Below, piece by piece: positions 24,301 through 36,281 of a stretch of DNA of 64,000 nucleotides; position 1 is the stretch's first letter; every line of letters begins with the position of its first letter. Source of the DNA: Diphasiastrum complanatum (lineage: Eukaryota > Streptophyta > Lycopodiopsida > Lycopodiales > Lycopodiaceae); NCBI GenBank assembly GCA_029204225.1, contig MU832114.1:22675-86674 (forward strand), read 5' to 3'. The notes under the pieces are model-generated. The model did no database searches, had not been told where the DNA came from, and worked only from the letters and a program-made list of their open reading frames with translations. The translations under genes and the position numbers were made by a program.

Positions 24301-24702
24301 AACTTGCATACACTTTTGTATGCATGGGTGAGGAGTCCCATGCATCCTCCTCCCCTCACCCATGCATACACATTTTTTAACTAAAAAACAAGGGGAGGAG
24401 GATGCATGTATGGGAAAAAGCATGCATGGCCCTCCTCCCCATGCATTCATCTTAGGGGCTTCCTCCAAATTCAAATTATTCTTTACCCACACACATAGTG
24501 TTTTGAAGTGCCGGTGCATACTTTCATGGTGAAAGGTGTTAAACAAAAGGGACTTTCATTATCAAGAATTTCATTAAATTTGAAGGGCACTCTAAGGATT
24601 TTTTAAATTATCAGACTTTACACGAGAAAGGCTGAAATAAAAGTGCATTTCTATGAAGGACAAAAGTCGGTTGTGAAGGCTTCAAAATGCAGGGCTGGTG
24701 GG

Positions 24703-24704
<2 letters not shown>
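24300..24704. other. Intergenic stretch with inverted GCATGCAT-type words
   Basis: Contains CCCATGCATCCTCC and its rough complement GGAGGATGCATG around 24335-24410, giving a weak stem. Nothing coding. Confidence 0.3.

Positions 24705-24760
<56 letters not shown>
24705..24760. repeat. (TC)n microsatellite
   Basis: 56 bp of uninterrupted TC. Confidence 0.98.
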
Positions 24761-24763
<3 letters not shown>

Positions 24764-24974
24764 CCTGCATGGCAGACCTACGTGGCATAGCTTAGTTGGC
24801 AGACTGCAACATGCCTGCATGGTAGACACAAGCCTATGTCATGCCTATATGACTTGCCACGCAAGCCTATGATAGGCCTACATGGCTTGCCACTTGTGGC
24901 AAGCTTGCAAGGTTTGTCTCATGACATGCCTACGTGGCTTGCCATGTGACAACTTGCGACGTGGCAACTTGCGA

Positions 24975-25051
<77 letters not shown>

Positions 25052-25230
25052 AGGTAGAGCTTGGTTGGCTTGTCACGCAAGCCTATGTTAGAACTATGTT
25101 GTTTGCCACGCAGGCCTGCCATCAAACCCATGTCATGCCTATGTGGCCTGCCATGCAAGCCTATGGTAGGCCTGCATGGCTTGCCACATGGCAACTTTCG
25201 AGCCCACCTATATTTATCTCTCTCTAGGTC
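24761..25230. repeat. Palindromic minisatellite, left block
   Basis: Degenerate ~35-45-bp units built on GGCTTGCCACGTGGCAA and AAGCCTATGATAGGCCTACA, each partly self-complementary. Includes TCTCTCTAGGTCCACTCAA near 25215, also found at about 28720 in the right block. Confidence 0.8.
24979..25051. repeat. (TC)n microsatellite
   Basis: About 73 bp of TC with one TTT interruption near the end, inside the CCACGTGG-rich minisatellite. Confidence 0.98.
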
Positions 25231-25481
25231 CACTCAAGTCTGTGAAAAATTGGCAAAAATCTAGCTTGGCAATTTTATGTCCTTTATGTTTGAAAGCACA
25301 TTTCACATGTGTGGAGTATGTTCCCACATGTGTAAAATAGTTTATCCTAGCTTTAGGGGTCTTCTCAATTTTTAGGACAAGCTTCTTTGTGTAGAGTTGT
25401 GATAGGGCCAAAAATTGGCATAGATGGCAAACTGGCAATGTCTACATGCAATGTCTCTATTGAGCCAAAAGTGAATCATGA

Positions 25482-26053
25482 TGTAATCTCGAGCTAGGTA
25501 GGCATATGGATAGGGTCTTGACACTTGTGACAATGTAATTTGATGAGTGATGGGGTCAAAAGTTGGTTTTGACCAAGGGGTCCAATAGGATCAAGGAGAT
25601 GATCATTAGGGGTCCAATAGAATGCAAGAAGCTATGATTAGGGGTCCAATAGAATTGAAGAGGCTATGATTAGGGGTCCCATAGCATGCAAGGAGGGATC
25701 TCCACACTCTCTATGTGTACTTCTCCTTAGGATCATTTTGTAAGTTGAGTTTTTGAGTCAAACTTTTTGGTGAGATTTGCTTATTGTCTCTTCTCTCTCT
25801 ACACGAGTTGGAATTAGCTCTATTCTCTTTCTGCCTGAGGAGAGGAGCTTAATTTTCCTTGGTTTTTCAAGAAGCTTTTCTCTTCATGTGTATGAACTTT
25901 GGTCATCAACAATTGCATCTCTCTTTGCCTCTTTGCCTTGGTTTTTTGAGCTAGATCATGAAAATCAATCTAGAATCCATTGTCAAGTGCACAAGCTTGC
26001 TTAGGAGATCAATCACACACTTTAGGGCATTCCCACACGTGTGAAATTTCACA
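25482..26053 (+). repeat. LTR, left copy
   Basis: 572 bp, direct repeat of 27781-28351. Starts TGTAATCTCGAG, ends ATTTCACA, followed at once by TGGTATCAGAGCC, a copia-type primer site. Contains four GATTAGGGGTCC(A/C)A(T)AG-type units (about 25600-25690). Confidence 0.85.
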
Positions 26054-27780
26054 TGGTATCAGAGCCTACCTAAGCCTTTGATGCTTGTTTCATCCAAAGT
26101 TCCAATTTGTTTTTGAAAAATTAGATCTAGAGAGACTAGTTTGCATCTCCCATGCTACTCAAGCAAAATTGGATCAAAAGGGTTCATAATCATAATTATT
26201 GAATCATTTCAAGTACTATACGAAATTCAGTGCTCAGGCACGTGTGAAGTACAACCAAGTTAATTTGGAAAGTTCTCTTTCCAAAAATGATGCTTGATAG
26301 CTAGTTTGAAAAGCTTTTTGAGTCTAGTTTGTGTAGCAATTGACTTCATAGTGATTGGATCTCCCAATCAAAAGCTATAGTCAATTGAATCAAGGTGGGT
26401 AGGGCACCCAACCTGGTTGGACACTTTTATTTATGACTCTCTTATGCTTGTTTGATCAAAAATCTCACTTCTAGGCTTGCCAATCACACTTTCCTGAGAT
26501 CTAGGTATCAATTTGAGGTCATAGCCACATTCTTTCATAAAATTGGCTTGTATTTGAGTGATTTGTGGATTCTTGGAGTGTTTCCCACGTGTCAAAGATA
26601 GCTTGACCCAAACTTTGTTGGATTATTCTCCTTCTTACTAATCGACTAATCGGTTTTAATCCTCATCCATTGTTTATCCAGTTCTGCAGATTTTTCCGTG
26701 TCTTTATACAGTCTACAGATTTACAAGTGTTTTTACATAGTCTACAGAAATACACGGAGTTTGACAATAGTGTCACATTTTCTCTCTCTACAATCTAGAC
26801 ATTTGTCGCTTGTCAGAAATCTCGTGTAAAAATAGTGTCGCATTTTTCGCATTTTTATCCTGTTAGGAATTGCGAGTAAAAATGCAGAGTCGCATTTTTT
26901 GCATTATTCAAAGTGTCTCAAATATTAAGAAAATGACTCTGGCAAATTGTAGAGCTACCTCAAATATTAAGAAAATGCGATTTTAAGACACTGTCGTTTT
27001 TTTCGCAAAAAGCCGACACTGTCGCCTGTGACAGTTTTAGTTCATTTCTGCAGAGTGACAGTTTTAGTTCATTTATGCAGACAGTCTGTTTACGGCCAAT
27101 TTCCACCGCTTATCAGCAATCAATTTATGAGAAGGAACTGGATGAATGCCAGCGGACACCAGCCATCCGGCAATCGCATTTGACGACCTAATTACTTAGT
27201 ATAAATCAGATGTTCATACATCTCTTTTCAAGTTCAAGTTCTGAAGTTGTTGATCAATAGGTCAGCAAGTATTGAATAGTTAGCTCTCTCTCTCCCAAGC
27301 CTGCGAGCTTGAACACTCCTGAGCATTCTAGCTCACTTCTTAGAGTTGTTTAGATATTGCTATTGCGCTTACTGCTTATCAACATTGCGCTTAATTCAGA
27401 CTTTCATTTCAGCCGCTCAGAGATAACTTAGAGTACGCAACTTCAATCCGCAAATTAATGTACTCATTTACTTCTTTCATACTGAATCAATACTATCTTT
27501 TATTGCGTTCAGGTTCATCTCAGAATGTATGCTTCTTCGCGACTAATTATTTGTCTGATAATTCAATGCATTGTTGTTTGGCTACGTAATCATTGTAGTA
27601 CTGATGATTTCAAAGTTAGTTACTATAAGATCGAACGTGATTTCTATCACTATTGTTTTGTTCGAAATTGATAGGCGTAGTCATGCATGAAGAAAGAGGA
27701 AGATAGTCTATTCCGCTGCGCACGATAAGTTTTCTTTCTTGTCGATCGAATTCTTTTTATTCAAAATCTTATTTGACCGA
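26054..27780 (+). mobile_element. Interior of the LTR pair, with a foreign LTR segment
   Basis: Begins with the TGGTATCAGAGCC primer site. No gag or pol was found. From about 26.64 kb the sequence changes to words such as GTCGCATTTTT, and 27600-27690 matches the copia LTR at 10.15-10.5 kb. No polypurine tract stands before the right LTR. The interior therefore looks replaced or interrupted. Confidence 0.55.
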
Positions 27781-28351
27781 TGTAATCTCGAGCTAGGTAG
27801 GCATATGAATAGGGTCTTGACACTTGTGACAATGTAATTTGATGAGTGATGGAGTCAAAAGTCGGTTTTGACCAAGGGGTCCAATAGGATTAAGGAGGTG
27901 ATCATTAGGGGTCCAATAGAATGCAAGAAGCTATGATTAGGGGTCCAATTGAATTGAAGAGGCTATGATTAGGGGTCCAATAGCATGCAAGGAGGGATCT
28001 CCACACTCTCTATATGTACTTCTTCTTATGATCATTATGTAAGTTGAGTTTTTGAGTCAAACTTTTTGGTGAGATTTGCTTGTTGTTCTTCTCTCTCTAC
28101 ACGAGTTGGAATTAGCTCTATTCTCTCTCTACCCAAGGAGAGGAGCTTAATTTGCCTTGGTTCTTCAAGAAGCTTTTCTCTTCATGCGTATGAACTTTGG
28201 TCATCAACAATTGCATCTCTGTTTGCCTCTATGCCTTGGTTTTTTGAGCTAGATCTTGGAAATCAATCTAGAATCCATTGTCAAGTGCACAAGCTTGCTT
28301 AGGAGATCAATCACACACTTTAGGGCATTCCCACACGTGTGAAATTTCACA
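27781..28351 (+). repeat. LTR, right copy
   Basis: Direct repeat of 25482-26053, same TGTAATCTCG start and ATTTCACA end. Flanking bases (CATGA left of the pair, AAGCC right) do not form a target duplication. Confidence 0.85.
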
Positions 28352-29130
28352 AAGCCTACGTGGTAGAGCCCAGTTGGCTTGCCATACAAGCCTATGGCAG
28401 GCCTACATGGCTTGCCACATGGCAAACCTCAAGCCTGCATGATTTGCCATGTGGCAGACCTACGTGGTTTGCCACATGGTAGTGTGTGACAGGCTTGGCA
28501 GATAGCACCACGTAGGCCTAGTTGGCTTGCCATCCTATGATAGGCCTATGTGGCTTGCCAACCCCAAGCCTGCATGATTTGCCACGTGGAAGGCATAGAT
28601 GACTTGCCACGTGGTAGCCTATGACAAGCTTGGTAGAAAGCAGACCTACGTGGCCTGCTACACAAGCCTATGGTAGGCCTACGTGGCTTGCCACGTGGTA
28701 GCTTTTGAGCCCCACCTCTTTCTCTCTCTAGGTCCACTCAAACCTACGTGGCAAAGCCAGTTGGCTTGCCATACAAGCCTATGTTACACCTACATGATTT
28801 GCCACATGGCAAACCCTAAGCTTGTAGGACTTGCCACGACGGTAGACCTACATGGCTGTCCACGTGGCAGCCTGCGACAAGATTGACAGATAGTAGATCT
28901 ATGACATGCCTATGTAACCTGCTACACAAGCCTATGGTAGTTCTACGTGGTGGGGTAGGCCTATGATGGCTTGGCACATGGCAGCCTATGATAGGCTTGG
29001 TAAATAGCAGACCTATGACATGCCTATGTGGTCTACTACACAAGCCTATGGTAGTCCTACTTGGCCAGTCCCAAACCTACATGGTTTTACGTGTGGCAAG
29101 CTTATGTGGCTTGCCATGTGGCAACTTTTG
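28352..29130. repeat. Palindromic minisatellite, right block
   Basis: About 20 degenerate units of the same family as 24761-25230, with GCTTGCCACGTGG, AAGCCTATGGTAGG and GACAGGCTTGG words. Open frames across it are low-complexity and not credible genes. Confidence 0.82.
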
Positions 29131-29134
29131 AGCC

Positions 29135-29137
<3 letters not shown>

Positions 29138-29182
<45 letters not shown>
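29138..29182. repeat. (TA)n microsatellite
   Basis: About 45 bp of TA. Confidence 0.97.
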
Positions 29183-29187
<5 letters not shown>

Positions 29188-29189
29188 GT

Positions 29190-30039
29190 CAAATCATCTA
29201 CACACATACATTGGTCAAAACTGGCAAGGACTGCAACTACTTCATGTAAAGAAGATATTCAAGTCGAAAGAACAATGAAAATAGTGTTCTTCACACACGC
29301 ATTCAATCAACGTTGATTACACACAGACATACACAACTATGCATAGCCATACACACACATATACACACACCTTACACATAGTATTACATACATTCAACAT
29401 AGATATATATATGAGAAAACAATCCACAATCAACCTCGAATTTTTTCGAAGGATCAAACTTTTTCGACCCAACGTTGAGCTTGGCAAAGAAAGATTTTTT
29501 GACCCTGGATCGGATCGGATCAAGGCGGATTTATTTCGATCCTTTGTATATTCTCCGACCCAGAGTCCACCCAAACCATTCGCTGCCACCCAAAATTTTG
29601 GCTAATTGTCACTGACAACTTTTGACCCAAACCATTGACCTTCGACCCAAACCATCGGTCGTAATCCAAATTGTCGGCCGTCCATTGCCCGCCTTCAATC
29701 ATCAATCTCTCGCTCTGAGCATCATCCACACGTCTAGACCACAAGCCGCCACATAAATTGTCGGCCGTCCATTGCCCGTCAGCGAAGGGCACTATTTACT
29801 AGTATTGAAATAGTTAATGTTTGAACGTTTGAACTATGCACTTACCAAAAAGACCTAAAAAAAACATACAGGGACATAAAAACAGTGAAAAGGAGCAGGA
29901 AAGCAGCGAAAGATCAACAAAGAGGAGCAATTTTGGGGCTTGCATCCATTTCTTCAATCCATTCTGTAGCACAGATAGCGCCGCATTGTGCAACAGAAAC
30001 AAGGAAGGAAGAAGAGCAAGCAGCAGCATCGGCATCATC
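29190..30039 (+). promoter_or_regulatory. SERRS: Upstream region and 5' UTR of SerRS
   Basis: About 850 bp between the (TA)n tract and the ATG. It holds CA-rich repeats (29320-29390), a stretch where TTGACC / GACCCAAACCA words recur (29460-29690), and a purine-rich AGGAAGGAAGAAG leader just before the ATG. No clear TATA box was recognised, as is common for housekeeping genes. Promoter function is assumed from position. Confidence 0.4.
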
Positions 30040-30172
30040 ATGTTGGACATTAATCTGTTCAGGGAAGAGAAAGGCAATGATCCTGAGCGAATCCGGGAGT
30101 CGCAGAGACGAAGATTCGCGCCGGTGGAGATTGTGGACGAAGTCATTGAGCTCGACAAAGCCTGGCGTCAAC
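30040..30172 (+). CDS. SERRS: SerRS exon 1 (residues 1-44)
   Basis: Start codon in a purine-rich context; encodes [12 protein letters not shown] and the first part of the N-terminal arm (ending DKAWRQ). The donor is C|GTAAGT at 30173. The exon ends after base 1 of an arginine codon completed by exon 2. Confidence 0.93.
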
Positions 30173-31482
30173 GTAAGTGTTGTCATACCCGCTCTCCTTC
30201 TCCTTTTTCCGGCATTTGTTGCTATGTTGCTATCTTGTTGAAATCATGATTGCTTGATGTGAGTTTTGATTTGTGAGTGGCACTTAGGGTTGAAAATGGT
30301 ATGCTCGTGCATTAGCTATCACCTTGGTGAAATTTTTATTGCCTGATGTAAGTTTTGTTTTGTGAGTAGAACGTAGGGTTGAAAATGATATGCTCTTTCA
30401 TTAATTGTCACGTTGTTGAAATTTTATTGCCTTACGTAGGTTTTGTTTTCTGAGTGGCACTTAGGGCATGGTCGTGGTTGAAATCTTGATTGCCTGATGT
30501 AGGTTTTGTTTTCTGAGTGGCACTTAGGGCTGAAGGTGGTATGCTATGTCCGTCATGTCTCAATTTTTATTTCTACAAGTTGACAGGGCAATATGAGCTT
30601 GAAAATCTGCGCAGGGACGGAAATAAGATTGACAAAGAGGTCGGAAAGAAGAAAGTTGTAAGTATCTATTTTCAACTTTTGTTTGGTCAGGCTAGCAGTA
30701 TGTCAAAATAAAATGGTTAAACCTGGAGTAAAGAGGTCTGAGGAGTAGAATTGAGAAATACGTTTTGGCAGCATCTATTATAATTACTGAAATAAGAGTC
30801 CACCATGGCTCGATGTGCCGGTAGTGTTCAACTAATTTTTTCCATGACACATTCTATTTGTCTTGAAGGCCAAGGAGGATGCTTCTGATCTTGTAAACCA
30901 GAAGAAGGATTTGCTAAAGTTGATCATTGAAAAGGAAGTTGAGGTGCAAGAAGCAAAATCTGCGGTGGATTTGCGACTTAAAGTTATAGGAAATCTGGTC
31001 CACGATTCTGTACCAGTTAGTAATAATGAGGTATGGTTAAATGCAGGCAAGTGCAATGCTTATCAATTAATAACTTCTCTATATTATATAGTATATACGC
31101 TATATTAGATAATTGATTCGATACCACAATGTTAGATGATATAAATTAATTTTCAAAAAACGAATTGTGCAATGTGACATGTGACATGTTAATATTCAAC
31201 ATTGAAAATTGAAATCATAGTTCAATAGTTGAGAGTTCAAGTTGAGTGTTTACCTCTGGGCCTCGAAGGCCCAGCCTCGTCCACTGCAACAAGAGTGAAT
31301 AGCATGTCAGGAGCATGCATGCAAGTGACAATCTTGGACCTCCTTATATGTAGTAAATGTGCCATGGTGCATGTAGGCCCAGTTGCGTAAGAATTTTGGC
31401 AATATTTGCAAGTTCATCTCTTCGGCCATAATTTGTTGCAATGGTAACATGCTCCCATACGCCTACCCCATTGTCATGGTGG

Positions 31483-31564
<82 letters not shown>

Positions 31565-34500
31565 GTGCGCGCGCGCGCTCGCGCCCCTTAGCCTCCATGC
31601 TGCCTAGGAAAAGATCCCCCCCCACGCGTCAGCACAGTTGCCAGGCAGGCGCTGAGTGCTGATGTGGCAGCGCTGTTTGCCATGCAGGCAGCTCTGGGTG
31701 TTGTATTCTCTGGTCCCACTTTCAGTATGAGACAGGCAACGGTTTTCCGGTTACGGAAGGGCTATTCATCATTGGTAGATTTGGGGAGACTGTGATTCAA
31801 CTTACACATTAGGGATGCGACTAGTAAGTGTCGGCTCTTTGACACTATGGTAGTCTTCTTGGCCTTGTATGCAGTAGAGACATGGAGTATTGGTTTGACA
31901 GCCACTAAGTGGGCACGCATCTCACGACTATAGATTCATATGCTATCTCGGATGATACGGGCTAAGCCCCCCTCTGTACCACATCATATTATCTGCGCAG
32001 AGTTTGATGTCCCCCCCATTCAAATTGAGGCCTTGTTCCCCATTGTCACTTTCATACAACGACTAGAGGATCTCCAGGGTGGAGACACTCACTATGTTGC
32101 GGCAGCTTTGTCATCATCCCGACACTTACATTATGAGGGACACTCCTTTTCATGGTATTCCGAAGCCCGTCTTTTTCTTTCCACATTGGGTATTCAGATT
32201 ACTGACCTACATGCTGGTAGTCATCAGTATATTCGAGGCCATCTGTACAGGGCGTATCTTCAAAGCACTAGGCAGGGTACATTGGGGGCGAAGACTGAGT
32301 TCTATCTTGCACAATTTCTATCTTGGGATACAGCTGGATGTCCTACAATACCCGATTATTTGGTGGAGAGTATCTCACATAGATTGCGGATAGTGATGGG
32401 TCAATTTCGGGTTTCCTCACACCAGTTAGCCATTGACACTGGCAGATATAGTGGCACCTCGCGAGAGGCTCGACTGTGGTATGTGTGATACATACGAGGT
32501 AGAGGATGAGTTCCATTTTCTCTTCAAGTGCCCAGCTTACTATGAGATCCGAGGGAGATATTACTGCTTGTTCTGAGATCACCCAGTCACACTCTCTACT
32601 TTGATGTCATATGAGGATCCCAGATGTGTTGCACTGATGATTCGGGAGATGTCAGACTTGAGGATGGTGAGACTAGACAGAGACCCCCCCCCCCCCCCCG
32701 ATACAGTTGAGCATCAGGGAGTGCTTATCTCGTCTGAGACATAGATAGGAGGTTACCTTGAGTAGTGATTCTGATGGAGAGGCTGAGATTCCAGACGCTT
32801 CCATGCATAGACGGCAGAGATAGTGTAGACGCTCAGAGAGACAGCTAGACCTCACAATGCACACCACTCCCACACATCTCTCTCTCTCTCTCTCTCTCTC
32901 TCGTGCGAGCGCACGCCCACGCGCATGGTGGAGTGGCCTTGATTGGCCTCCCCCAGAAACTTTCATCAAGGCAGGGCCTGTTCAATATACTTGTTTGACA
33001 CATGTTTATTGAGAGACCTAGACTACTCAGTGTAGAGCAACACAGAGCAGGAACTTAGCTAGCGTAAACTAATTCGCAATGAAATTTCTCTTGATTTCAT
33101 TACCATTGTTGATTAGTTATGATCAACATATTGGCCCTCTCTTGTAGCCATATCAATGTTCTTGTAAGAGCTTGAAGGAACAAATAAAATGGAGATTGGT
33201 CATGTATGTATGGAAATATAGAATGCATGGTGTTGTGAGTCGAAGTTGAGAATTTGTCATGGATGTTGTTCAACATCAAGCAATGTATGATGATTCCCTC
33301 TTTGATGATGAATTGGTGATCAATATAATGGATACTACCTTTGGTTGTGGCGATACGAGGCATGTGGGTGGAGGTGGATCTCTTGGAGGGAGACAATAGT
33401 CTTTGCAGGTTCACGTGCTCGTAGACGGTTTTGTCTCTATTGTGTAGTACCTTTTGTAGCACGATGATGAGGATCATGTCAATCAATTTAGTATGTTTCA
33501 TCTATGGATGATCGTAGACACCATGTCCGATAGTAACATATGTTAAACAGGTGATATCAATGAGGCTAAATTGTGTACTTTTTTCCTTATGATCAAGATT
33601 TTTTTTCTATGATTCCTCTCTCTCTAGGCTTTAGAAGAATGCAATTGGCCACACTATTTGAATATCACTTGCATGCTCCAGTTACCTAGATAGTGCACAT
33701 ATGCTCTTAGTTTTTTTTGAAGGTAATTTTCCTGTATCAGAATTCTATTTTCATTCAAATTGTGAGTTCAATTTATAGATTCTCAAAAGTTATTGCTTTA
33801 TTTTCTATATAACTTGGAGTTCTTAGCTCATGTTGTTCATTTTGCAGGATAACAATATGGTGATTAGGACATGTGGCACAAAACGAGAGGAGATTTGGAT
33901 GAAAAGTCATGTAGACCTTGTGCAGTTTTTGGATATAGTTGATCTTGAGAAAGGTATAGATTAACTTGATTCTATATTTTCTTTATCCCTACTTAGAATG
34001 TAGAAAATCTAATCAAATTGGAGATATATTGCGAAAATTAGTATGTCATTGCGCTTCATGGTGCGTCTACCTCTGCTATGGATTCCATATACCTCTGCTA
34101 TGGATTCTATGACATTGAGGCTCATTGTTATCTCATTTTCTTTTTGCTTGTCAATTACTCTTTGCCTATGGGTTACTAACATGGGGTATTCATTCTAAAT
34201 TCCACCAATATATTTTTGATTAATTTTAGATGTAGCACTTCACAATGCACAATTATGAATTTTAAGAACTTTTGCTAATACACCTAGTCTGTTACATATA
34301 TCATTACTTGTGAAACTACAGGTTTGTACTTAATTTTTGTCTGTTTAGTTTTTTTTTGTAAATACTTGCTCCTAGAAATGTTTGAAGTTGAATATCTTGT
34401 TCATGCGCTCACCCTTTTTTGGAATTGCCTTGCAAAAGGCAATACTATTGTTCAAGTTGATCAATGGAGTTTATGCAAAATTTAATGTCTTAAATCATAA

Positions 34501-36223
34501 GGGTATGTGTGCACAAACAACTTTGCTGCATTGCTAAGGACTTCATTGCAAGAACTTGTTCCTTTAGATGCACCTCTATATGCAAGTCATAATAACAAAC
34601 AATGTATGGCCCTCTTTTTTCTAGCATGCATTCCTATGCAGCCACGCTGTAGATGCACCTTTATATGTAAGTCATAAATGGCAAAAAGTTCACGTCCCTC
34701 TTTTGTTCTTGCATGCGTCCGTAGTCTCTCAAGCTGCATGATGCACCAACATCATCACCAACAACAATGATCAGATAAGGATCTCTTTGCATCCAGAAAA
34801 TCATTTCGTATATGTTTTTTTTAATTGTTGTCATACCTATACTCATGCACACACTTTGAATCAGAGTTTAGGTAAGATCAAGAAATGCTAACCATCATGC
34901 CACAGTCATTTGAAAATAGCTGATTACCTTGTATCCAATCTTAAACAATCACATTCTTTGTTCAAGAAATTTGTGGCAATGCATTTGTGGTATACCACAA
35001 TGTTTTGGTTTTGTCCCATTTTCATGAGTCTTGTTTTTTATTATTATTATTATTATCCCGAATTAGGTCTATCGGTTATTGCCTCTAAACCTCAGGCTCC
35101 TCCTTCCCTTTCCTTAGGGGTCCTCTTCTGGTCTGAAAGGGCAGCTTTAAAGTCATACAATTTATGAACATTTGACAACGCAAGACCAATAGCTTGGCAA
35201 TATTGTTAGAGATATAGGTAACATATTTTTCAATTTCATTATTTTGTTGCCTCCAGAAATAGTGCTACTTTTTTAGAATAGCTCTTGTAGTTGATCTCCC
35301 ATTGGTTATATAATAAAAACAAGACTGTTTATGTTTCCTTTAGATTTGATATATGTTATATATTTTCAATATTTTGAGCAGTCCCTAGTTCTACATGAGA
35401 AAATTGGGTGTCGCTATTAATTTGTTAAAAGAATAGGTTGATATAACTTTTTAATCTTTATATGTTTTATTACAAATGAAGATATATCTCCAACCCTAAT
35501 TGCATCATCCCTTGTAAATTTGCAAGTGCTATGATACATTGTTGTTGTATACTTACTGCTCCTTGAACTTGGTAGAAGTCCTATTCGATGCATCGTGCTC
35601 TTGCATTTGGCTCTTGTACATCCCAATTAGCTTGACAGAAAAATGTATCCAATATTACAAAAATGCTTAACATTTTGAAAATTGAAAAGATGGTGGAACA
35701 TATTGTTATGAATTTGGGTTACCCTATGTCATCATTGTAAATTTGGGTTACCTTTGTGCTCAAGGCCATCTTTACCCCCTTGGAAGCTTTTCCATTCGGA
35801 TGATTGCAAGTTAGCCTCACTTTCACTTGAAGTCGTAGTTACATGCATAGATGCACAACGTTTTTGAAACGCATTTTAGAATCGTGTTGAGAAACGTGGT
35901 TTAGAAATGCGTTTCTGAAAATTTTAAAAAAAATTGAGAAACGTTTTTTTTTTTTGGTTTTTTTTTGAGCAATATGGGTATAAGATGAAAGCTCTAATTA
36001 AGAGCATAATTACTGTGTAGTTTGTTGAATGTTTCGGGTGCAGGATGGTCTAGTTTAGGTGAATTAACTCCCAGGTCTCTTGTTATCTCTCTCAGATCCA
36101 ACAAACTAAATAAAAATGGTGAATCATGCTGAACAAAAACCATGCGGAATGTTTGAACCAATTACCATACTGCATTGTCCTGAACCATCGTACTGAAACA
36201 TATGGAATCGTTTTTCAACCATA

Positions 36224-36281
<58 letters not shown>

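Noticed and set aside
31344-31662. Open frames of Arg-Glu or Ser-Leu repeats over (TC)n tracts (also at 24.7, 25.0, 47.1, 48.5, 61.4 and 63.8 kb)
   Set aside because: A dinucleotide repeat is open in several frames by chance; composition is pure repeat.
33100-33501. 133-codon minus-strand frame in intron 3 as an integrase-adjacent fragment
   Set aside because: Only loose resemblance; no signature residues could be placed.
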